A DNA stretch of 64,000 nucleotides from Amblyomma americanum (lineage: Eukaryota > Arthropoda > Arachnida > Ixodida > Ixodidae), in assembly GCF_052857255.1 (NCBI RefSeq), contig NC_135498.1:86066639-86130638 (forward strand). Direction: 5' to 3'. Shown piece after piece: positions 21,930-33,589 of the stretch (position 1 is its first letter; each line of letters begins with the position of its first letter). Made by a program: the position numbers and the translations under genes. The notes under the pieces were generated by a model. It was not told the origin of the DNA and ran no database searches. It saw nothing but the letters and a program-made list of their open reading frames with translations.

Positions 21930-22870
21930 GAAATTTCTGCTGTGCGACACGCAACAAGTGGCTGTCTGGTGTTATCTCAGGCTTGTTATGCTGTATACGT
22001 ATTAAGCGATCTGTAAAAACCAAACTGCAGCTGAATATATATTTGATTTGAAAAAAAAAAGGTATTGTTTAACGTCAGAAAGCGCTAAATTTGACCCTTG
22101 CATGATGATTCTTCTGTGCACAAACGGTGAATTGTTAGAGCAACTTTTTGCATGCAGTCCCAACGCTATATCAAGGAACAAACCTTGTTTCCTGAGGGTA
22201 TAAGCACGTGTTTACAGATTTATCTTCGAGAATAGTAGGATACATTTTAAGAGCTTATAGTTTGCACTATCCAAGGACCCCCTTAGAGACATTGGCTTCG
22301 GCTTATAGGCATGACAATGCAGTGTGACAATGCAGGCAGCAGCACCACTATGAAGAAAGGAGGGTAGTCCTGACAACTAGATGGAATTGATAACCCGAGT
22401 TCATCTACGGCTCCTAGCTTTGTCACACTAGCACGATCGGGAGACTCGGCCGACCCCACAGGTTCGAACGCGGTCCTCCGACATGAAAAAACTGGCGTTA
22501 CCTTCAGTTCTGTAGAACTGTAGCAGGGGTACCTTGTCAGGTAGTGGGTTCCTGTTTTAGGCTGAATATTTTTTGAAATACGCATCTGTGAGCTGACGCA
22601 TCTGTTTGGACGTTCGGGTTATTCGAACATGGGGCCATAAGCAGAAATTGTCTTCCTCCTTATTGCCTAAGACAAGTGAACGTTGTAATCAGTGTATTCG
22701 CCATGCGTAATTGCACTGAAAGGAGCTGAAGTATTTGTATGCACTTAACTTTTTGATAATGTCTCTAGCTCAAACTTTTTTCAGATGTTAGCGTCCAAAA
22801 TCCCACATTAATCGGCATAGCATTCATATCCAACTTTCTCGGGAGATCTGCAAGTATAGTCGGATACATC
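21930..22870 (+). repeat. Duplicon segment shared with 7.9-8.3 kb and 63.5-63.8 kb
   Basis: GCAGAAATTGTCTTCCTCCT with TTATTGCCTAA at 22,640-22,670 recurs at 8,053-8,083 and, more diverged, at 63,730-63,765. CATGCGTAATTGC at 22,704 recurs at 63,792. In copies 1 and 2 the match runs on into a MITE arm. Confidence 0.75.
22270..22530. mobile_element. MITE family, diverged copy
   Basis: AAGGACCCCCTTAGAGACATTGG-like sequence at 22,274 and TTTGTCACACTAGCACGATC at 22,420 match arm and core of the local MITE family. GGTCCTCCGACATGAAAAAAC is the opposing arm. The sequence is too diverged to fix its ends. Confidence 0.55.
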
Positions 22871-23150
22871 TACAGAACGCAACGCCTTTTCCCAGTTAAA
22901 GGACCCCCTTTGAACCAATGGCGCCGGCCGATTCTCATGACCGTGCAAGTATGACAAAGCAGGAAGTGGTAGATGAAAGGGGATAATCCTTTTCCTCTAT
23001 GGTGGGGGAGAGGTCCTTCTCTCCAATGTGTCACCTATCCCTACAGTGCAACGCTAGCAGGGTCATGAGAATAGGCCCGACGCCAATGGCTCGAAAGGGG
23101 GTCCTCTGACGGCGAAAAGCTGCAGCGTTCTTAAGTTGTATCCGACTATA
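22855..23150. mobile_element. MITE, about 296 bp, long terminal inverted repeats
   Basis: The left end TATAGTCGGATAC and the right end GTATCCGACTATA are exact mirror images. The inverted match continues inward for roughly 95 bp with changes, ending near ATTCTCATGAC (22,931) and GTCATGAGAAT (23,062). The core holds no coding sequence. Related partial copies lie at 7.4, 8.3, 22.3, 29.5 and 45.1 kb, always inside the duplicated blocks. No transposase in this window carries matching ends. Confidence 0.8.
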
Positions 23151-23289
23151 GCTGCACATGTGCACCGAGTAAATGAGGATGCTATTTTAAAGCGGCAATT
23201 TTTAAAAAGCTATCTTCCCGGCTATTTTGCACAAACTGCAAACGTGCGCGGTTTGGCTTCCTTCTCATATCATGCACTTTGAGAACTGC

Positions 23290-24010
23290 TTTTCATGGAC
23301 ACCTTTCCCTGCTGTCTACATTTAAAGGTACCGTACGTGACAGCATGCCGGGCAACAAAAGAAGCTCGTGAGATTTAGGCATACAAACGGCTGATAGAGC
23401 GCCTTTTACTGGTCTGTCCGCCTTCACAACTAACATGTTTCGTTTAAAAAAAATGCTGCGGAATGATGTTACATACTTTGTCATATATTCTTTGACGCGC
23501 TCATCAACTGTTAACGAATGCCGATTGCGTGGGCGCTCGGCGAAACTTAAGAAGTGTTTCGGAAAGTTGTTTTTACGAGTGGTGCACGGAAACACACATT
23601 GTCACAAGCAGTCTATCAAATGTACAGGGCGGAATGTCCTGCTGCGTTTGCCCCGTTTCTAATGCCTCGAGCCGTAATGCCCTTGACACGACTGGCCAGA
23701 TTAAAATCTCCTCTTCGGAATGCCCCGAGCAGATTTGTGGTGACCCTCGGTAGGGGCGTAGGGAGGGTGAGAAGGGTGGTCCTATATTGCGTAATTAACT
23801 GCAGAGATTTTATTTGCCGAAAAAATTGGCTTCGAATAGTTTCCTATAAAAACTGGTTCTCACATCTAGTGACTGCGTCGCTTTCGCCAAGTTTGCTGGT
23901 CGCCCTGTTCTCCAAATTGCTTTGTTTTTCGTTAACTGCGCCTACTGTGCGCCCCTCGCAAAGGTGGCCTGCTGCCTCCTTAAGACCGACTCACTCCACG
24001 CACCCTTTGA
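23290..24010 (+). repeat. Duplicon segment shared with 46.54-47.28 kb
   Basis: GGCTGATAGAGCGCC at 23,390 pairs with GGCTGATAGATCGCC at 46,658, and GTCCGCCTTCACAAC (23,417) with GTCGGCCTTCACAAC (46,687). GAGGTGACCCTTCG-like and TATTTTGC/TATATTGC AATTAA stretches near 23,740-23,800 pair with 47,000-47,065. ORFs across it are not conserved in frame. Confidence 0.75.
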
Positions 24011-24121
24011 TCTCGGGCCAGAGGTCGCCTAGCACAAATATTAGTGGTTTGCTGGAAGAACACAATTTAGTGAAGGAAAAGTTGTTGCTGGTGTGGCTGC
24101 ACTCCCGCAATATCAGGCTTT

Positions 24122-24450
24122 AGCTTGACCGCGGTAGGTCGAAAGAGGGGGGCATGTCTTATCCGCTTATTGCCGCTCGTCCGACCTTCATCTTTGAAAT
24201 AAACGAATTAGGTATATCGACTGCCATTCGCCATGCAACTTAACCGACACTGCTGGCTAAGAGTGAATTGGGCGGATTGGTAATCGGAGGTCATGTGGCC
24301 CCCGATACGCGGCCCAATGATTCGTCGCGTCAATCGGCGTTTGGACATGCCGTTCACGTGGTGTGTCCGCGGGTGGCTTTGCAGAAAGGACAGCACTCAT
24401 CGCGTCTACTTCTCTTCGGTATCGGTCATCCCGCTCTGACCTTATAAGAG
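24122..24450 (+). repeat. Single diverged satellite unit and flank
   Basis: CGGTAGGTCGAAAGAGGG is followed by ATGTCTTATCCGCTTATTGCC, ACCTTCATCTTT and ATAAACGAATTAGG, matching the 129-bp unit once. The shared right flank (CGCCATGCAACTTAACCGAC) follows directly. The hairpin arms are partly degraded. Confidence 0.8.
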
Positions 24451-24589
24451 AGAGCTCTGCGACTATGAGCACTATATCCGCTGCTTTTGTTTCTGCACCC
24501 TACCCAACTAGACCTACTTGCCCTTGCCATTCAATCACAGCTATCCCTGCTTTCTGTCCTTGTTGAAATTATCCTTACATAATGGACTC

Positions 24590-25090
24590 CACCTGCTGCT
24601 ATAATTTGTCAGGAGTACAGGGGTTCCACATCCCCCCCCCCCCCTTTCTTAAGTGCTTTCTCTGAAGTCAACCCAATTTTTGTTTTTATTTAATTTTATA
24701 TTTTTCTTCGTCTTATCGTTTTCACGCCCCTCCCCGCGGCATTTCGTTCCGCTATCCTGATTAATTCTCTTATCTCAGATTTACAAGTCAGCGAAGCCAC
24801 CTGTCGCAGATGGACACACAAGCACAATTTCTCCATCTGTCCATGCTCGGTGGCCCTGGATGCCTTTCATCCCAGCAGTTTTTTCTTTACAGTTTTGTCA
24901 TTCAATCGGTCCAACCACTTTAACGCACAGTATGCCCGCACAAGAATCACCCTATACACCCCAATACCCTTTCTAAGACACACCTCCTCCCCTAACCTGG
25001 CCTTATTCCACGGACTGACAACCCATTTTAAACCCAGCCGATGAAGAACGCTTTGCGCAGACGAAGAGAGGTCCTATTGTCGAAGAGTTA
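24590..25090 (+). repeat. Dispersed repeat family R24, copy 1
   Basis: The series poly-C run (24,633), GCTTTCTCTGAAGTC, AGCCACCTG, then GATGAAGAACGCTTTGCGCAGACGAAGAGAGG and GTTAGCAAGCGCCC recurs at 32,890-33,350. The last part also recurs at 26,030-26,100. No coding frame is conserved. It is probably the tail of an unrecognised element. Confidence 0.6.
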
Positions 25091-25850
25091 GCAAGCGCCC
25101 TAAATCTTTCCATTCCCTTGTTCAGTTTGTGATTATCCATCACCGTCTACCCACACACTCTCCACCATGCTTTCATGTAGAGGTTTGGTAAAGAGCACAC
25201 ACGCTTCCAGACAACTGGCGGAAACAGTTTAAAGCATGGACATGTGTACTTCCCAAAATTTCGTCGCATTACATCCCTCTAGGAATCATCGGGAGGAAAA
25301 ATTAGAATTAAAGATGCAGTGGGGAAAATAAAACATTACCACCTCTGGCTGCTGGATGACTGCACTCACAAAATATCTGTATAATTGCATATATAAAGCT
25401 TGCATGCTTACCTGGAACACAATCTGGCCCCTCTTTTGTTTCCACTGTCCGCGCCATGTGAGAAACGGCTCAAATAAAAACAAAAACAAATAAATACAAA
25501 CTACGGGAACGGGATTTACGGTGAAGGCAGACTAAGGAGAGCTAGACGAACTATCGAGCCCAATTCCCAGAATCAACGAAACATTCTCGATGTGGTCGTG
25601 CTGCTGCAGCCACTGCCGATCTTCCTCGTTTCAATCCTCCCCGGCTGAAGGGGCGGCTCCCTCCCTCCCTTCCCCTGCCCTCCACTTCCTTTAGTTCATG
25701 CTCTGAACCCGCCTCCTCGTTCTTGCTTTTTCCTTCGCTTTTTTCAGCTCTTCCTTGCTGCCTGATTCCGCTGTGCGAGTTTTTTAGGAGAATGCTGCCA
25801 ACCATAAAAAGCCGCAGCATTTCAAGCCCACGCTCGATATCTTTCCATGC
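25091..25850. other. No gene recognised
   Basis: An A-rich patch at 25,468-25,500 and a purine-rich minus-strand ORF (25,820-25,551) are visible. The latter reads as low-complexity K/E/G/R and is not credible as a gene from sequence alone. Confidence 0.4.
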
Positions 25851-26130
25851 TCTACGCCCCCGGATTCCATTATGCTGAGCTGCTTATCTCCTATCATGGT
25901 TTTCAAGGTCAAGATGTTTATCATATTTAGCATCAATCATGCCTGGACAACATTCATGCCCTAAATTCACACCCTCCTTCTCTTTCACGCCCTCCTTCCC
26001 CCATGGAGCAATTTACTGTATTAAAATCCCGCCAATGATGAGCACTTTGCCCAGACGAAGACAAGTTCTCTTCTGGAAACGTTGGCAAGCCCCCTTGCGG
26101 CTTCACACTCGCTTCGTTACTCTGTAATTT
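25850..26130 (+). repeat. Dispersed repeat family R24, copy 2 (partial)
   Basis: GCCCAGACGAAGACAAGTTC and GTTGGCAAGCCCCC at 26,050-26,095 match 25,057 and 33,303. ATCATGCCTGGACAACATTC at 25,936 matches 33,190. Confidence 0.6.
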
Positions 26131-27239
26131 CCTACGTAGTATAAGTCTCAGGCATCCGCAACTTCACGGAGCTTGCAGAGGTTAGCTATATTCACGGTAG
26201 AATAAAACACTGCAGGTTACGGAAATCAGAAACATGTTATCGATTCTCAGTAATTTAGTGCGTCGGCCGTCACGTTTGTTCGAAACATTCATTTCGCTTA
26301 CCGGAGCTGGATACGAACAATGCTTCCAACTGAGACAATATATGGCATCGGGTCTGCAATCATTTCTAAAACAAGCAGTTAGAATAAAACATAGGGCTAA
26401 AACATTCTTGAAAAAAATTCAGAGGACTATTATGATTCTTTATGCTGCGAAATTTGAGCGCCGCTGTGTCGGTGTTTCTGGACCTGTAGGTTCATTGTTT
26501 TTCATTGCTGGTTCGTCGGCAAGGCTGCTGACGATATTCGACAGTAGTACTACTTGAGGAAGGTGGCCATGCGCAATGCTGAGAGCGCGAGAAGGTGCAT
26601 ATTAGGTATAGCAGTGTTTGTTCAAGACGACGGCCATGTGCAATGCGCAACGCGAGAGTTGATTGAAGTTTATTACAAAGCGTGGTCGGCGGCGGCGATA
26701 GTTGTAGAGCGCTCTCTACAGTTTCTTAAGGCTCAATTTATTGCTTTCCTGGGTAGTCGGCACGTCTGGCTACAATATTAGTTTAGTAGACGAATTTGTT
26801 CTTGTAGAAGACGGTGTGAAATTTACAACACAGAAATGTTTTACTTAATAAGGATTCCTTGCAGTATCTCTCGAGTCATTATTCCGACAAACAGCCTCCT
26901 CGCCTTCGCAGCTCTCGAAAAATCGAGGGATACTGCTATGAGCGGTTCCTTTCAGTTTTGATCCCACCATATAGCGCAGATGTACGCTTTCGCTGGGCCC
27001 CTGGACACTGTGGCATGGTTTGTAACCAGAGGGTTCAGTCTTTAGCAAAGTCCGCCCTTGGAGTACTTATTCTTCAGTTCGTCCGAAATACTGTCTACGT
27101 GACTATAGCACGCTTTCAACGATTTCAGCGTCTCCACTACTTGAGTCATGAGCCTCTACTTGCTGCGGCGCATTTTCAACACCTGTCATAATGTTTGAGT
27201 TTGCGGATGTGCTATTCAAGACAATCTGAGGTGTCATGA
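26131..27239. other. No gene recognised
   Basis: The plus ORFs (26,234-26,557 and 26,859-27,191) have no motif I recognise. Confidence 0.35.
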
Positions 27240-28860
27240 CCCTCTTGCGGTGCAGAATATATCGGTTTTTAAATCACTTTCTAGTCATTGTCCGTGGTTC
27301 GTCGCCATACAAAAGAAGAAAACAGTGGTGAATGCCACAGTTGGCTTCGACCGGTTCTCACAATGTTGCCGTGCAACAGAAGCTTAGCAGGAATATCAAG
27401 AAGACGAGCCTTTCTCCCTCGGCTGTGGGCACTGGCAAGTGCCTCTTTGAAAGGAGGTTGACCTCTACCTCATGACAACTGGTCTAGACTATTTGCCCTT
27501 TCTACACGAACCCGATAGCGCCGGGTTGAGTAGGGGGTCGGTATTCGACGAATGCGTGTTTTCAAGAACTCGATTTTAGCGAGTCGAGACCCGTTAGGAT
27601 GCCTTGATTGCGCGCGGGATGGGAATGTGGCCCATTGAGGAACCCTAAGACCTGTTCCACTGCAGCAACACGAAGCGTAGAGCAGCGCATTGAAAGCAAG
27701 AAGTGGCAGTCTTCAAGACTTCGTGAGGCCCACCACCGCTGTTTCGGAGGCACGACGGGGCAAACGAAAAACAAGTTCAAATTTATTCGCTTGCATAGAA
27801 TAGTCTTCGAATCGACTGCGCTTATAGCATATCGGGAGAGGGTCGAGTTGAGTCAAGCTGCTCCTTGCCGAGTTGGCTGAACCCGGCCCTTCCGAGTTCA
27901 TGTGAACGCTGTTATTGGCTGGAGGGTGTGCTTCAGTTCTATTCGCCACTTTATTCTCTAAATGCCGTCACCTGAGTCACACTGCACGTCTTCATTGAGC
28001 AAGAAAGAGTGCTGTTCTCCTACATCATCTAGAATAGGGAGCCAACTTCCTCGGAGTCAACTGTATTTTCATGCAAAGAATGCCTTATTGTACGGCGGCA
28101 AGGAGGCCAGGGGGCTGAGGAGAGGTTTTGTGTGTGGCGTTGCATCCCAATTCTTTTTTGTCTGCGATGCAGACGCTTGACTACCGTCTGAAGTCGCTCT
28201 ACAAGGTGGAGCAAAAAGAAAAACAGAACTCCGTTAGAAATGCTGCCCAAGCAAGAACCAAGCGGAAAGGAAGAAGTGCAGTTCATCCAAGTTCTGACGA
28301 AAACCTGCGCGCTCGAGCACATGGCAAACAAACTTTTGGGAAAGTTCACATAGAAATTTTAGAGCTTGTAAAACGCAAATACTAGTTTCGATATGGATGA
28401 AACTTGGGTCTAAACAATTAAGAAAGAAGAAAGGGTTTGAATTCTGGGGACGAAATTTCAATGTTTTGTTTAGTTTTTTTTGCCGGATTAAATGAAATAC
28501 CGATATATCTCGAACTATGATTTTTTTAATAGTTAGCTCTGATTTGTAAAAAATCGAGACTCAAAAAGTGAAATCTATTCCCAACATTTACTTTATTCTC
28601 TAAAGAAGAAAGCGCTGCCACAAACCGCATTAATTAGAGCGCCTATAGCATCTTAGAGTTTCGATGTATTTCCTATATACACTCCCAGTGTGTAACTCTC
28701 TTAACGATCTTTGGTGCATGTATAAAATACGCTTTAAAAAATTATGATGGCTTAGCTCTGTTAGGTTAGTATATACGTAGCGTACGCGCGGCGACATCTG
28801 GTTCGGTAGAGTTAGTATGTGAAAGGCGCGCATTCACTACATGCGCCTTTGTTCAAAGTT
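27240..28860 (+). repeat. Duplicon segment shared with 41.74-42.99 kb and 44.4-44.7 kb
   Basis: Long colinear similarity to the other block includes TCGACCGGTTCTCACAATG (27,347) with TCGACTGGTTCTCACCACT (41,846), GATAGCGCCGGGTTG (27,513) with GATAGCATCGGGTCG (42,041), ATTTTAGCGAGTCGAGACC (27,572) with ATTTTAGCGGGCCCAGACC (42,109), and GCGCTGCCACAAACCGCATTA (28,611; 44,574) without mismatch. Segments of it occur reversed at 8.5-11.4 kb. Confidence 0.82.
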
Positions 28861-28865
28861 AGATC

Positions 28866-28945
28866 TTGAGCCGTCGTGGCGGAGCGGTAGCGTCTGCGCC
28901 TGAAACGCCAAAGGAGAGGTTCGATTCCCTTCCTCGACAGGGGAT
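28866..28945 (+). mobile_element. tRNA-like (Ser-like) Pol III unit or SINE head
   Basis: GCCGTCGTGGCGGAGCGGTA has an A box, and AGGTTCGATTCCC at 28,917-28,929 is a good B box. Between them GCGCCTGAAACGC can form an anticodon stem with TGA in the loop. The acceptor stem pairs only partly (GTCG with CGAC), so it is a tRNA-derived sequence rather than a convincing functional tRNA gene. Confidence 0.5.
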
Positions 28946-29189
28946 TTTTTCATTCAGTGAGTTTGCGGGGGGTTTACTACGTGATTCGCCACGTGGTCGG
29001 TCACGTGGTGCGGAGCAGCAGCCGTCGGCGCTGAGCAGTGGTTGGCCATGTGGTGCGGTATCCAGAGGATGCGCAGACAGGCGAGGCGCGCGGCGGCTCC
29101 GGCGCCCAGCTGTGCGCTGTGTGACGTCACTGCTCCTCGCGCATGCGCAGCATGACTCTCTAGGAGGCATTCGAAACTGCTCAACCTCG

Positions 29190-29800
29190 GCCAGTGTAGC
29201 TTACGCTAAAAAATACGACTGCTCCACATCACCAGGTGTTAACTGTCGCTCGTGGTTATGTTGTATACTGCATAAGAGATATGGTGCAACCACACTGCTG
29301 CTCAATTTCTGTTTCACGTCCTAAAGAATAAACATATTCTTTAAGGCCAGAAAGGTCTGCATCTTAACTCCACATATGTGGAATCATTCAACAGTGTTTT
29401 GCCTATGCGATACCATCGCTGTACACGCGCTACATAAAGAAATAAGTCCTTGTTCCTTGGCGCAATTAGCACGTGTTTGTACTTTCATCAGATACTATAC
29501 TTTGATGCAAGTTTAGAACGCAGCGGCTTATTCTCGTCAAGGACCCTTATGGTATTTCAACGGCCGATTCTCATCACCCTGCAGCCTGAGAATGCAGGGA
29601 GTGGCGCCGCAATGCAGAAATGGTCTCACCCTGGAGATAGAAAGAAGGGACTATCCCCTTTCGTCAACCACTCCCTGTTTTGTTAAACTATCAAGGTCAG
29701 GCAAATGAGCCCTTTTTGTAGGGCTGGAAAGGGTCCTTTCACTTGGAAAAGCCACTGCATTCTTGAGTTGTATGTGACTAAAACTTGTGTGCCTACTTTT
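29190..29800 (+). repeat. Duplicon segment shared with 44.74-45.33 kb, with MITE copy
   Basis: GCTCGTGGTTATGTTGTATA at 29,229 pairs with GCTCGTGGTTATGCTGTTTA at 44,763. GCAGCGGCTTAT at 29,520 pairs with 45,051. The MITE core and arm (GAATGCAGGGAGTGG at 29,588; GCATTCTTGAGTTGTATG at 29,757) pair with 45,112-45,300. Confidence 0.75.
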
Positions 29801-30331
29801 GTTGAAGCCGGAAAAAAATGTCCGCAGAAAAAAACGCCCCCGGAAGATAAGCCCCCGGAAAAAAACGTCCCCGGAACATACACCCCGGGATAAAACGTCT
29901 TTATTTTTAAAATAGAAAGAAAAATCCCCAAACGGCTAACATCAAACGCATGGACATCTCGATACCCAAACTAAATACAAGTAAATATCGTGTAAAACGG
30001 AATGTCAGTGTAAAAAATATATATCTGTCATCATATCAAAACGAAGGCATTTGACATCATGACCGACCGTTTCTTGCTGGGCAGCGCGTTTGTAGGCACA
30101 AGGACTGCACGTGTCCTCTACACCATCATCAAGCTATCACATGACGCCGACGCAATATTTAGGGGGTGGTAGTTAAGCGCCTAAGCACTGCACCTGGAGA
30201 CTAAAGCTTCGCCCTAGCACCAGCCCTCGCAAGGTAAGTGTACGACTTAGCAGACGTGATGTAACGGTATGCAGAGCGCTAAAAGTTGGATACCTGTCCC
30301 AGTGTTGATTTAATGCTGTATTTTATTTCAG

Positions 30332-31735
30332 GATGAACACCATCAAGTCGAGCAAATTAGGCGTAAAGCTATGTATTGACGGCTTTATCTGTACAGGACA
30401 AATGATATTGCCTCTGGTACTCAGTGGTGCTGTGCTAATCGCAAGAGCTGCAAAGGTGCTTTAATTGTGGACATTTCCTCAGAGTACCGCCTAAGTTTTC
30501 CCTAAATCACCCCGTAGATGGTGCTGCTCTAAATGTCGCAAAAACAAAGAAGAAACCGAAAGAAGCCGCTCTTGTCTCAAAAGAAAAGCCTGCTGCCATT
30601 CTTGCAGGTGCAGTCCCATAACTTAGTGCAGAAGAGTGCCGCATATGCAGAGAGCAAAGCCTTAAACGCTGCATTCGCCAACAGCGAAGCAAAATCTACC
30701 CGCCGAATCCTGGCAGCCTCAGGGAACTTGCTGTTCAGCAACCGTGGACTATGACTTCCGGTAGCAAGCTAGAAACCTTCCTCTGCTACGATAATGGTAC
30801 AGAGTCTGTTAAACGAATTCCTGTATTTGCCAGCACAACTTGGTTTAACTTGCTAGCCGCGAGCAGGCCATGGTTCATGGATGAGAACTTCGACCTCGCA
30901 CCGAAAGGAATCCTGAAGCTATATTTTATTCTTGTACCACTCGGCGAGGGCGCTTTATCACTTGCTTACGCCTTCACGACAAGGAAAAATCAGGAAGCCT
31001 ACGAAGAGCTGTTCAACTCACTTCGTGACCAGTGCGAACTCCTTGAATTGGTTCTCTACCCGGAACTCGTTAGGTGCGATTTTGAAAGGGTGACCATGAA
31101 TGCTGTCAAGGCAGTGTTTGGACAAGGCGTTACCATAAAGACGTGCTTCTTCTATCTGTGTCATAGCACCTGACGAAAAAACTCAAGAGCAATGTTTAGC
31201 AATCCTTTACAGGCAAGACGACAAAATTCCGCACATCCATGGGAATTCTGGATGGTCTTGCTTTCTTGCCGCTTAACGACGTAGAAGAGAGAATGCCAGT
31301 ATAGAAAGGCCAAATGCCAGAAGCTGCACAAGAAACAGTAGACTGCTTTGATACCACATTTGCTTCCGGTACGTACAAGAGGATAAAAGGAGCAAACAAC
31401 ATTGTAACCTTGCGGCGAACACCTCCCACCTATCCCCCTGAAATGTGGAGTGTCCACTCGGCAACTCTTAATGGAGGACACAGGAAGAACAACCATGCAG
31501 AAGCTTGGAATAGAAGGCTGCGAAGCATGCTGGGCCAGAGCCACCCAACCATGTGGAACATGATTGTCGCCTTGCGTTAAGAAGAAGCCAACGTGACCTT
31601 GAAGATACCCCAGTATCAAGTCGGTGCGCCATCAAAGAAAGGAAACCGAACTGCGCTCTTGGTCATGCAGCAGCGTCTTCAGAAATTATGGGTAAACTAC
31701 GCTGCCGGGGCCCACTAAAACTGAAGATTTTTTAA
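30332..31735 (+). pseudogene. MULE transposase (FLYWCH plus transposase core), frameshifted
   Basis: 30,340-30,490 reads in pieces like a FLYWCH zinc finger: LYRTND, GTQWCCANRKSCKGALIVD. The main open stretch at 30,751-31,173 carries WFMDENFDLAPKG (first catalytic Asp, residue 44 of that frame), PLGEGALSLAYAF, EEL, and CDFERVTMNAVKAVF (second Asp, residue 110). It then has CFFYLCHS, equivalent to the CFFH box. The frame at 31,314-31,580 carries GGHRKNNHAEAWNRRLRSML and SHPTMW, the third-acid and C-terminal block. A further shift near 31,600 leads to a coiled region. The three acids are present but spread over at least three frames with stops, so no active enzyme is expected. Confidence 0.8.
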
Positions 31736-31869
31736 TGCAGGTGCTGTTGGGCAAACGATCCAATTTTCACTCTTCTTTTTTAGTTTTTTTACTTCAGTTA
31801 AATCACTCTTTAGTCGCGTTTTTGTTGGCTTGCATAATCATTTCTTTTCATATCTTCAGATTTTTATTC

Positions 31870-32095
31870 CGCGACTTGGTTTTCATTCACCCAGACTCTA
31901 ATTTCCTTTTACTCTTGTTATATTTTACTGATTTTAGCTTCCATTACCTTTCATGAGATTAGTCTTCATGCTTTATTGTGTTGTTGTATTGGTTTTCACC
32001 CAGACACACATTTTCTTTCACTGTAGTCGCATTTTACTGATTTTATGTTACATCATGTTTTGTAGATTTAGCCTGCATGTATTTTTGTCTTTGGT
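31870..32095 (+). repeat. Imperfect tandem duplication, about 113 bp, in MULE 3' region
   Basis: GGTTTTCATTCACCCAGAC (31,878) and GGTTTTCACCCAGACACAC (31,991) open two similar AT-rich units that share ATTTTACTGATTTTA. Confidence 0.6.
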
Positions 32096-32689
32096 GTATT
32101 TCTTTGCTTTAAGCTCCATTTCTTCAGTGTGATATCAAGGCTTGGACTGCGTTCTTCTTGGCAAGCTGTAACATTGCAAACTACAACGATTACAGATTTC
32201 GGCACGAAAGAGGCTAAACAACGGACGAATGCCGGGCGGAAAAATGCGGGACATAGACTGCATGACCATAGCGCGGTGTCGTACTACAAAATATTTCATG
32301 TTTACATCTATTCTCAACTCCAAATAAAAATCCAATAAAGAGGCCAATTTGCTCTTAAGTGCGTTCCAGAAGAAAATTTTTCTTCACATGGGTACATTTT
32401 TTTCTGGACGGAACTTCCTCAGGAGACCTTTTTTCCAGGGACTTTTTTTGGGAGGGATATATGTTGCAGGGACGTTTTTTCTCTGGATGTATCATCCTAC
32501 ACCCTCTGGGGACAACAAAAAACTCTTTCTCTTTTGTTCATGTCTGCAAATTCACAAAGGACAGAAAAAAACAAATAGGCATTCCTAATCCAGAAGTCAA
32601 AAACCTTACAACCAGCAGGGACCAACATATCTAGAGGAAGCTTAGGATATCTGAGGTACATCCCGGTACTGGCGTAATTTTATAAACAG

Positions 32690-33350
32690 ATCTTGCACGG
32701 GGTCACAGCATTTCCCAGTACTTCATATTACGTATATATACCACGGCTTTATCTTTTCTTTCACCCAAGGCTTCCTCCCCAACCAGTCCTTTCCCACCTC
32801 AGTGAAATTTTTTCTCTCTCTTTGTTCAATTTTATCTTCTGCTTATGCATGCACTGCTTCTCTCGCCATCATTTCTTAGGAACTTTTGGCTTCAGCATCC
32901 CCCCCCCCCTTCCTTTTGGGCTTTCTCTGAACTCGTCCCCGCGTTTTCACTTATTTCCTGTATTGTAATTTTTTTTTGTATTTCTTTCTGGTCTGCTAAA
33001 TCCTTATCCGAGATTTTCATGTCAACTCAGCCAGTTATGCCAAGCCACCTGCTGCTGTTGGACACGCAGCCTTTCAAGCCCGCACTCGCTATCTTTACAT
33101 GCTCCAAACCCCCAGATTCTGTTCTTCCGAACTGGCCTTTTTCTTCTCACAATTTTGCAAGTTAACCGGTTACCAAGTTTAGCAGCCATAATGCCTGGAC
33201 ACAATCCTAACACCATCCCTACTTTACACCTTCCTCCCTTTCACATGGCCTTCCTCATCGGAGTGATGACCCTATCTAAACCCCACCAATCATGAACGCT
33301 TTGCCCAGGCGAAGACAAGTCCTCTGTAGAATCGTTGGCGGGCACAATGA
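32690..33350 (+). repeat. Dispersed repeat family R24, copy 3
   Basis: The poly-C run (32,900), GGGCTTTCTCTGAACTCGTC, GCCAAGCCACCTG, TCAAGCCCGCACTCGCTATC and GCCCAGGCGAAGACAAGTCC occur in the same order as in 24,590-25,090 and 25,820-26,100. Confidence 0.6.
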
Positions 33351-33589
33351 GGCTGTCCTCGCGTGCTCATTTTGTGACTTACGCTCGACTGTCTATTGGT
33401 GAATGCGCTCTTCGTGGAACTAGTTTGGGGATATTTTTTCATGCCCCTCATATAGAATTGTTCGTTCTGGGTGATTTTTTTCCCCGAAATAGTTAATGTA
33501 GGGCGAAATTTCAACTCGTGTACCTATGAAGCCAATATTGGTAAAAAAAAAGTTGATGTGCGTATATAGTCCTGTGCGCATATGATAAA

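Larger units (their letters stand above)
29809..32490 (+). mobile_element. MULE-type DNA transposon remnant with degenerate terminal inverted repeats
   Basis: The transposase-like coding (30,340-31,735) lies between two inverted stretches made of the same short motif. On the left is GGAAAAAAACGTCCCCGG-like, repeated about four times at 29,809-29,893. On the right its reverse (GGGACGTTTTTTCTCTGG and relatives) is repeated at 32,380-32,490. Degenerate terminal inverted repeats with repeated sub-motifs occur in Mutator-like elements. AT-rich 3' sequence contains two AATAAA signals near 32,322 and 32,334. I could not find a convincing target-site duplication, so the ends are approximate. Confidence 0.55.

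Noticed and set aside
25551..25820. Lys/Glu/Gly-rich minus ORF resembling the gene family composition
   Set aside because: Purine-rich low-complexity DNA. It lacks the family blocks (EEAGPS, KIKLTR) and the splice sites.
28866..28945. Functional tRNA-Ser gene
   Set aside because: The A and B boxes and an anticodon-like loop are present, but the acceptor stem pairs only in part and no terminator-like T-run follows at the right distance.
32359..32634. Aromatic-rich plus ORF of 91 codons
   Set aside because: It reads through the reiterated motif tract at the right end of the MULE.
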